A stretch of DNA of 44,170 bases from Guillardia theta CCMP2712 (Eukaryota; Cryptophyceae; Pyrenomonadales; Geminigeraceae), in the NCBI RefSeq assembly GCF_000315625.1, contig NW_005434662.1:1042672-1086841 (forward strand), written 5' to 3'. The position numbers and the translations under genes were made by a program. Of this stretch, positions 38,083-44,170 are shown in pieces. The stretch's first letter is position 1. Each line of letters starts with the position of its first letter. The notes below the pieces were generated by a model. It was not told the origin of the DNA and did no database searches. It was given only the letters and a program-made list of their open reading frames with translations.

Positions 38083-38420
38083 TCAGAGTTTTCCAAAAGC
38101 ATTCGAGCTATCCCATACTTTCCTCCTCCTTTCCAGCCACTCAGTGTAAAACCACTTTTCCAGCCTTCTCGCGTTTTTGGGCGACCTTTCTAGATCTTCA
38201 AGATAGTTGTTTAGACCACCCTATTTCATGTTAATTTTGCCAACAAACAAGTGTATCATCTCACTTTGTTCTTGTTCTTCGCTAGATCTCGACGCTCACT
38301 GGGCACAAGAACAAACCACCAGTACGACATGGTTCCCAAAGTGGACAAGACTACAGGTAGGGCGACTTCTAGTGGAGGCGGTCTCGCTTCAAACACTTGA
38401 CTTCCTTGATCCAATACCAT
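38083..38420 (-). CDS. 97-residue membrane protein, function unknown
   Basis: Two exons (38420-38265 and 38220-38083), phase 0, GT-AG intron of 44 nt. The sequence begins MVLDQGSQVFEARPPPLEV, then one hydrophobic span (ALPVVLSTLGTMSYWWFVLV), then a basic amphipathic tail (ERRDLAKNKNK ... LEKWFYTEWLERRR). The Trp-rich, basic tail resembles small accessory subunits of organelle membrane complexes, but this is only a resemblance. Frames on the other strand at this place are shadows. Confidence 0.6.
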
Positions 38421-38817
38421 CCTTTGATTCAGACATGCCCGTCTGCTTAAGGGTGTGTGCCTCAACAAATTTCTCTGCGGATTGACCAAGGAGAACGATT
38501 CAATCGGCAAAACATGCCAGCAGATGAGCAAGGCAACACAGCCCGTTTTCCTTTATCAAACAGTCAGAACCCTAGACAAACTTCATAACGAAACATAGTT
38601 GGTCGTCAAACGACTCGATGTACTCTGCCCACATGTACTCCTACATGTTAGACTACGTCACGAGCATACTTTTTCTACTCATATGCAGACTCTTCACCTC
38701 CTCATTCCTCCCTATGGGCACTGGTTTTTCATCATGCAGCAGCAGCAGCAGTGGACTCACATTTCCTTGATTTGCGACAGTCTTTTTTACTCAAAGTTAA
38801 GTAAACAATCAATATGA

Positions 38818-39545
38818 AGACGTCGGAGGCTGGCTGAGTGACCGACCGTACCGTGCCGTACCGTCACGGCGGGTACTGCCGGCCCCGGCGGGGCCCCGGC
38901 GGCCGGGCCGCGCCGCCGCCGCGCCGGGCCGCGCCAGTGGGCCCGGTCCGGCGGGCCGATCATCGGACCATACCCGGTCACCGGGCCCGGTAGATCGGAC
39001 GGTACGGGCAGTACTTGAAACCGGCGAGTCCGACGACGGCGCGTGCCGCAGCCGGGCCCTGCCCCGCGAGCTTGTCAAAGAGGAAGTAGGACAGGTGCTT
39101 GAAGGAGTTTTTGAATGATAGCGCTGATGTGATGAGGATTCCTCCGCCTCGATTCTTCTCGCCGCTCAGTCACTATCTGTGGCGCCCCGGCGGCCAGGCG
39201 GGGGAATGGGCCTGCGCGCAACAGCCTGGAAGTGGCAGCCGGATAAGATTTCAACTTCCCTTACTGTCTTTTCCCTGGCACTGGCCCGGCGGGCCCCGGC
39301 GGGCCACTGATGCTGATCGGACTCAGCCTGTGAGTCAGTGAGTCTCAGACGGCAAATGAGTCCGGGGGGCGTACCGCCGTAGTACCATTGAATCGGAACA
39401 GGCCCTGAGCCGGGCCCGCCGCGCGCCAACCAACTGGGCCCGCCGTGACCCAGTGGCTCGGCGAGTCGGAACCCGGCCGGTTGCGGAATTGAACTTGATT
39501 TTGACACTGTCCGATCGGCGGGTGACAGGCTGCGGGAGTTTATTT
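38818..39545. repeat. Large GC-rich palindromic element
   Basis: Dense in GGCCCCGGCGGGCC, CCGTACCG, GATCGG and TGAGTCAGTGAGTC words, with GC content far above the flanks. Nothing codable with a domain. It lies just beyond the 3' end of the sulfotransferase gene. A TTTACTCAAAGTTAA word at its left border (38788-38802) recurs at 41694-41708, left of the next GC-rich region. Confidence 0.55.
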
Positions 39546-39619
39546 TAACAACTAGACTCGTGTGAACATGGCGAAAAAAATCAAAAAGAATAAGGGGTGA
39601 CGCGCTAAGCATTAGATAT

Positions 39620-40641
39620 CTACAATTCAAATGTCAATTTCTTTGCAAACTCGCTTCCTCGCAATCTCTCCGTGATTGCCTCATCCATTCTGTTGTTCTG
39701 TGAATCACTGAACCAATCCTTCCACTCCCCGACGTCCCCCTTGCGCAAAAGGAAGCCGGCCTTTGTCCCTTTCATGCTTTCAAAAGATGTATGCTCCATT
39801 ATTTTTTTCATCTTGCGTTCTGATACTTGAATGTCCAGGAAGTGAGCCAACCTTGTCACCTCCGATTGTTGATCCCGCTTCACGTCTTCGAAATACATGA
39901 CGTGGCTCTTTTCTCTGGGAATCTCTTTGGTCAGCCATTCCTCCATTTCCTTGAAATAAGTGAAATAGCTTCCTCCTGGATGAGGACACTGCGGGTCAAT
40001 AAAACGCTCAAAGCTTCCATCCCAACCGTCCGGGGGCAGGCCACCCATGTTGGCATAACTTACTGCTGCATCCTTTGGATTGCGCATGATGTATATCACT
40101 TTGCAACCTGAGCTCTTGACTGCATGAGGGAGCATCCAGGGAGGACTGTGCGAAGCAAAGATTCTTCTTCCTTTTCGCGCGAGGAAATCTCGGAAGGATT
40201 CGTGTCCTACAACAGCAAAGGTGAGAAAGAATTTTGTAATTAGCCAGCAAAGAACCAAATAGAGGGTGTGGTTCTGCTTCAGGTTCCAAGGGAAGCCACT
40301 CAGGATAGACTTGCATCTCAGTATTATGTGTGGCGGTTATAGTCCCATCCTCTGTCATGTGTACGAGACAGTTTACTATCCTCCAGAGCCAGGTAGTTCC
40401 ACACCTGTGCCGATATGAGCATCACATATGTACATATCAAGGTGTCCCTCACTTCGGAAACGAGCAAGCGAGTATATCAGTATCGAACATTTCTATTCTT
40501 GGAAAGCTTCAGCAGAGTCTTGCCTGACCAAAACTGAATCAGAAAACAAACTCGTCAAGAGCAAACAGAAAACCTGAAAAACTCGGGCTGTGGGAGACCC
40601 TTGTAATATTTCCTCTTGCATGGGTTCCCAAACTTTGGCAT
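39620..40641 (-). CDS. Cytosolic-type sulfotransferase (PAPS-dependent)
   Basis: Four exons (40641-40574, 40497-40453, 40404-40256, 40206-39620) join in phase, giving 282 residues, the usual length of the family. The PAPS-binding 5'-PSB loop FPKCGTTW (about 36-43) is split by an intron after the Lys codon's second base. The probable catalytic His is in FASHSPPWMLP (about 107). The 3'-phosphate motif RNPKDAAVSYANM (about 127) and the C-terminal LLRKGDVGEWKDWF (RKG.xGDWK) are present. The enzyme should transfer sulfate from PAPS to a hydroxyl or amine acceptor; the acceptor is unknown. The open frame continues upstream to a TGCAG acceptor near 40670, so a further 5' exon is possible. Confidence 0.88.
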
Positions 40642-41460
40642 TCTTCTCAAAAAAGTGCCAAAATTATTCCTGCAAGCACAAATGAGAGGAAGATGTGCAA
40701 AATATTCAGAATTCAGAAGCGAAATAACTGGTACAAATGATGATGAGCTCGTTTTGGTCACAGCATGGTCGTGGTCAAAAGGAATGGTAGGGAAAAATTG
40801 CGTCAGCACACCGCCAAAGCAGGAAGCTGGATAACAGTGAATAGATGCAGGAAGGAAGGGGTAGAGAAATGAAGGAATGCTGGATTGAAACTGAGCGGAA
40901 GGTAAAGAGGGCAGGAGTGAAGGAAAAGGAAGAGTAAAAAAAGGATGATGTGCAGACAGAATAAAAGACAGCATGGGTGAAGAAGCTCAGCAGCCCGAAT
41001 GAACTAAGGGAACAGGAGGGCTGGTGGTCTGAAGAGGGTAGATTAGAAGAAATGCTTCATCTCAGCAGGAAGATGTCAGGGTTGCATGCATCTACATGCA
41101 TGTGAAACGATCTATACTCGCTCTCAATAGCTCAAGGGAATCACAGGATGGAATTAGAGTCGTGTTCCGTCAGAAGATGTAAGAGCTTGTGATGATCTTA
41201 AGGAGGAAGAGGCTTGAAAGGAACCAGGAGGCAGAAAACAGGAAAGCAGAGGTAGATCGAGGAGAAAGCGATGGGAAAGAAAGTTGCAGGCGGAGAGCAG
41301 GACAGCTGAGGTAGGAGAGCTAGCTCTGGAGCATCCATGTAAGTGACCTAGGGGTCAAGCGAGCAAGGAACGACGTGGGGGAGAAACAGCAGGATTGCGA
41401 GGGTGAAGGTAGGAGGGGTCATACAAGCCTAACGAACTCATAGGGGTAGGTAGATCAGGC
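40642..41460. other. Intergenic, purine-rich
   Basis: Plus strand is AGGAAG-rich from about 40840 to 41420 and shows no coding frame with a domain. Likely holds the sulfotransferase promoter. Confidence 0.5.
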
Positions 41461-42650
41461 CGTGACCGACAGAATTAAAACCTCCACTTATTGAATTCAC
41501 TACCCCCATAGTGGGCAAATAAAGAAACTTGTTTCAGGAGCATAGGGTGGGGTGGTGCATCAGAACAGTAAAGGCAACCATCATTGCAGTGCCCATCTGT
41601 GATCACGTGACCAGTCACGGCGCACTTGATAAAAAAAAGACCCACCAGTCTGGTAATTGTAACTTTCAGTTTGAGTAAAAGAGTATGGATATCTTTACTC
41701 AAAGTTAAAGATCAGTACCCAGATAGAGAGATAAGAATACAGATTGATTATAGCGCCCATACCCGATCCACCGCAATGAGCCTGGGCATAATTATGGGTG
41801 CCTGTTTGAATCCAAAGCGGCGATAGGTTTAGGTTTAGGGTCACCCGGTTGTACTCCCAGCCTAGTACGAGGACAATCACAGGAGAGTACTCGAACGCCT
41901 CTTTTTTTATTAGACTAGGATGTCTATGCGAGAGCCGATAAGCGGCTGGTTGGGGACCCCTCAGTTTACTACCGACCGTCATCGCACTGACCGGGCCCGA
42001 TGTTCCGGGCCCGGCCCTTCAAGTCCCGACTGGCACTGCACCGGGCCCAAACCTGCCGCTGTATCGGAGATCATGCCAATCATTGAACTCGGAACTTACG
42101 GAATACACGCCGCGGGGCGAGCGCTCAGTAGGCTGGAGGCCAGTGTGACATATTCACCTAACGCGGACGGGCCAGACTGAGTCCTGGACATCAAGTTTCC
42201 GGCGACCGTCACGGCGTCGGACCGTACTCGGTCACGGGCCTCGCTGTATGTCCGATCAGTGGCAAGAAGCTCGGATAAATTGAACTTAAAAAGGGTTTCA
42301 AGTTTAGGGTCAGGCTCCTCGCTGTACTACCGCCGGCCCACGGTCCGATCGGACAAGAAGCTCCGACTCGTCCGATCGGAGTGTCAGGTCTAAACATTTT
42401 TGAAACCCTAAACCCTAAACTTGAAAGGGCCTAAACCAGGCTCGGAACTAAGGACTACGGAAACAAAAGCATAGCGTTGCCTTTCTCAATTGACCTTGGA
42501 GCTCTAAAACGTTTCGCGGTGAGGGTGGAAGATTCAAATCCACGCATACCACGAGAAATTGTACTCAAGAAGACCCTACCCCTGAAAAAGTCCTGCTTGG
42601 CTCTTCGTGATTTGAATTCAGACCACGGTCGAAAGACCCACCCCGCCCCC
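41461..42650. repeat. Subtelomere-like mosaic of GC-rich palindromes and short TTTAGGG-type words
   Basis: Mix of GC-rich palindromes (CCGGGCCCGATGTTCCGGGCCCGG at 41988-42014; TCCGATCGGA twice, 42346-42380) with scattered telomere-type words: TTTAGGTTTAGGG at 41827, TTTAGGG at 42303 and, inverted, CCCTAAACCCTAAA at 42406. Segments repeat: GTACTCCCAG ... CTCGA.CGCCTCTTT ... AGACTAGGAT occurs at 41851-41921 and again at 42879-42915. Confidence 0.65.
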
Positions 42651-42654
42651 ACAT

Positions 42655-42733
42655 GAGGGTTTAGGGTTTAGGGTTTAGGGTTTAGGGTTTTAGGGTTTAG
42701 GGTTTAGGGTTTAGGGTTTAGGGTTTAGGGTTC
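42655..42733 (+). repeat. Interstitial telomeric array 1, (TTTAGGG)n
   Basis: About 11 TTTAGGG units, one with an extra T. G-rich strand on plus, so a chromosome end would be expected to the right, yet unique sequence continues. Confidence 0.95.
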
Positions 42734-42972
42734 AAGGTAAGGAGAGAAGGTAGGAGGCGACCGAAAGCCAAGGTGAGGAGAGGCAACTCTCCTGACTGAG
42801 GCTGAGGAAGCCAAGAGAACACAGCAGAAGTAGAGAGTAGAAAGACGCCTCAGAAGCAGGGTTCGCATTGTAGGCCGTGTACTCCCAGTGCTCGAGCGCC
42901 TCTTTAGACTAGGATCAAATTGCATAAGCCCACAACGAGGCCAAGCAACATTCTAGCATTCTAATAAACTCA

Positions 42973-43002
42973 CATAATAATAATAATAATAATAATAATA
43001 AT
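42973..43002. repeat. (AAT)n microsatellite
   Basis: About ten TAA/AAT units that run straight into the second telomeric array. Confidence 0.95.
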
Positions 43003-43089
43003 AGGGTTTAGGGTTTAGGGTTTAGGGTTTAGGGTTTAGGGTTTAGGGTTTAGGGTTTAGGGTTTAGGGTTTAGGGTTTAGGGTTTAGG
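43003..43089 (+). repeat. Interstitial telomeric array 2, (TTTAGGG)n
   Basis: About 12 perfect TTTAGGG units in the same orientation as array 1, ending at TTTAGGCGCC. Confidence 0.95.
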
Positions 43090-43197
43090 CGCCGTTATTT
43101 CCGGCAGCATGGCTCCTTGCCAGGTGTAGGGGAAGCCGCCAGGGCGCCAAGGAAGCTGCAAGCGAGAGGTTTGTTTACTTCAAATAGCTTTCTAAGT

Positions 43198-44170
43198 ATG
43201 GTTCTTCAGTATGATGAAAATGTTCGCAACCTGCTGTATCGGAGATCATGCCAATACACGCAGAGCGGACTTGTGGATGCCTCTGTCCTCGAAGCTGATC
43301 TCGTCGAGAGGGTGAAGAGCTTCGCGAAGCGTTATCCGCACAGCAGGACAGCCCAGGCTTGCAAGGCTGTGGAGGGATGCACCCCCGACGCTATCGCAGA
43401 AGCCATCCGCTCGACATGTCAGCAGGCACGACGTGAGCTTCTGCAAGAAGCGATGGCTGGATGGAGTGACGCATCCAGAGAGTGGTTTATGCAGCAGATT
43501 GAAGAAGCCAAGAAGGAGAAGGTCGAGACATACACCGCCTCAGCAGGCAACGAGGTGACTTCCTTCATCTCCATGACTCTCCTGGGCATCTCCTCGGTGT
43601 ATGTCAACCATGAAGAAAAGCTGAAGAAGAAATTTGAAGAGATCGGACTGATCGTAGACTCAGTGCAAGAGAGTAAAGCAATCATGTGGAAGGCTCCGTA
43701 TAGACCCGAGATAGCGAGTGCTGAGGAGATCCCGGTGACTGTTTCCTTCCTCCGCAATGCACAAGCGGAGAAGCTCTGGCAGGGAAGAGAGGACTTCGCG
43801 ATCGATGGTCGCAAGTTCACAGCTGTACATGTGAGCATCGTGCACGATCGATCTTTCAAGATTCGAGCCAAGAGAGGACCCTGGGGCAAAGGGGGCAGCT
43901 TGGCAGAGCTGACCCACCTGTTAACCTTGGGCGGCATGACAACGGCTGAGATAGCTGCCGTCTATCGCTATCAGCTGCTGCGCCAGTCCCTTGCAGCGGT
44001 CCAACTCCAGCCGCTGGCAGGCATGCTGGTCGCTGGGGCGCCAGGACAGCAAGTCCACAAAGGCTTAGGTCAGAAAGGCTTCGTCGCTGTAGGGGCCAAC
44101 GTCATCTGGAGACAGAGGGAGGTGGAGTGGATCGTCTCCTCGAGCTGCCCAGAGGCGAATGATACAGCAG
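43198..44170 (+). CDS. Long open frame next to the telomeric array, cut by the right edge, unknown
   Basis: From the ATG at 43198 (MVLQYDENVRNLLYRR) the frame stays open for 324 codons to the window end, and is also open back to 43075. GC-rich third positions and mixed composition look genuinely coding. The protein is charged and helical early (ADLVERVKSFAKR, QIEEAKKEKVETYTA), then has a mixed region (VTVSFLRNAQAEKLWQGRED, KIRAKRGPWGKGGSLAEL) and LTLGGMTTAEIAAVYRYQLL. I recognise no domain. A subtelomeric multicopy gene or a retroelement gag-like protein are both possible. No intron is needed so far. Confidence 0.65.
   Translation, partial: MVLQYDENVRNLLYRRSCQYTQSGLVDASVLEADLVERVKSFAKRYPHSRTAQACKAVEGCTPDAIAEAIRSTCQQARRELLQEAMAGWSDASREWFMQQIEEAKKEKVETYTASAGNEVTSFISMTLLGISSVYVNHEEKLKKKFEEIGLIVDSVQESKAIMWKAPYRPEIASAEEIPVTVSFLRNAQAEKLWQGREDFAIDGRKFTAVHVSIVHDRSFKIRAKRGPWGKGGSLAELTHLLTLGGMTTAEIAAVYRYQLLRQSLAAVQLQPLAGMLVAGAPGQQVHKGLGQKGFVAVGANVIWRQREVEWIVSSSCPEANDTA

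Noticed and set aside
38080-38193. Short plus-strand frame MSEFSKSIRAIPYF...
   Set aside because: It looked codable at first, but the opposite strand gives a better spliced membrane protein over the same bases.
38329-38485. Plus-strand frame MVPKVDKTTGRATSSGGG
   Set aside because: Overlaps exon 1 of the minus-strand 97-residue gene, and no plus-strand splice kept a convincing frame.
43246-43937. Minus-strand frames of 66 to 172 codons at the right end
   Set aside because: Antisense shadows of the long plus-strand frame that is open to the window edge.

Overview
The window looks like nuclear DNA of a unicellular eukaryote, most likely an alga. Genes on both strands are split by many very short introns (about 40 to 200 nt, GT-AG). 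The protein set includes an INO80 chromatin remodeller, a PTEN/VSP-type phosphatase, a CW zinc finger joined to an algal-type helicase-associated domain, and a cytosolic-type sulfotransferase. The right end carries plant/alga-type TTTAGGG repeats. A cryptophyte such as Guillardia theta would fit, but that is inference and the sequence alone does not settle the species. All gene models were built by hand: I joined open frames at GT/AG sites and required reading phase to be kept. They have no transcript support.

Layout, left to right. (1) About 200-2150, minus strand: 3' part of an alpha/beta-hydrolase gene running off the left edge. (2) 2150-4068: intergenic, with a G-rich dispersed repeat and a 27-copy GGAGCA array. 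(3) 4069-5164, plus: eight-exon gene for a small cysteine-rich type I membrane protein. (4) 5165-6977: intergenic, GC-rich palindromic element, CGGTAC-rich patch and a second G-rich block. (5) 6978-9128, plus: nuclear protein with a duplicated N-terminal domain, CW finger and HA domain. (6) 9311-13005, minus: secreted VWA protein resembling Ca-channel alpha2/delta. (7) 14223-19048, plus: INO80. (8) 19194-22253, minus: multi-pass membrane protein with two EF-hands. (9) 24956-31681, plus: about 1,670-residue voltage-sensor-like/PTEN/C2/GRAM/cyclic-nucleotide-binding protein, the most unusual gene here. (10) 31937-34526, minus: membrane-anchored coiled-coil SH3 protein. (11) 35317-38420: three small unrecognised genes. 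(12) 39620-40641, minus: sulfotransferase. (13) 38.8-39.5 kb and 41.4-43.1 kb: GC-rich palindromic and subtelomere-like repeats with two TTTAGGG arrays. (14) 43198 to the right edge, plus: a long open frame starting just after the second array and still open at the window end.

Two functional themes stand out, both inferred. One is chromatin: INO80 and the CW/HA protein lie about 5 kb apart. The other is membrane calcium/phosphoinositide signalling: the VWA protein, the EF-hand membrane protein and the VSP-like phosphatase lie within 22 kb. Eukaryotic neighbours need not be functionally linked, so this is context and not proof.
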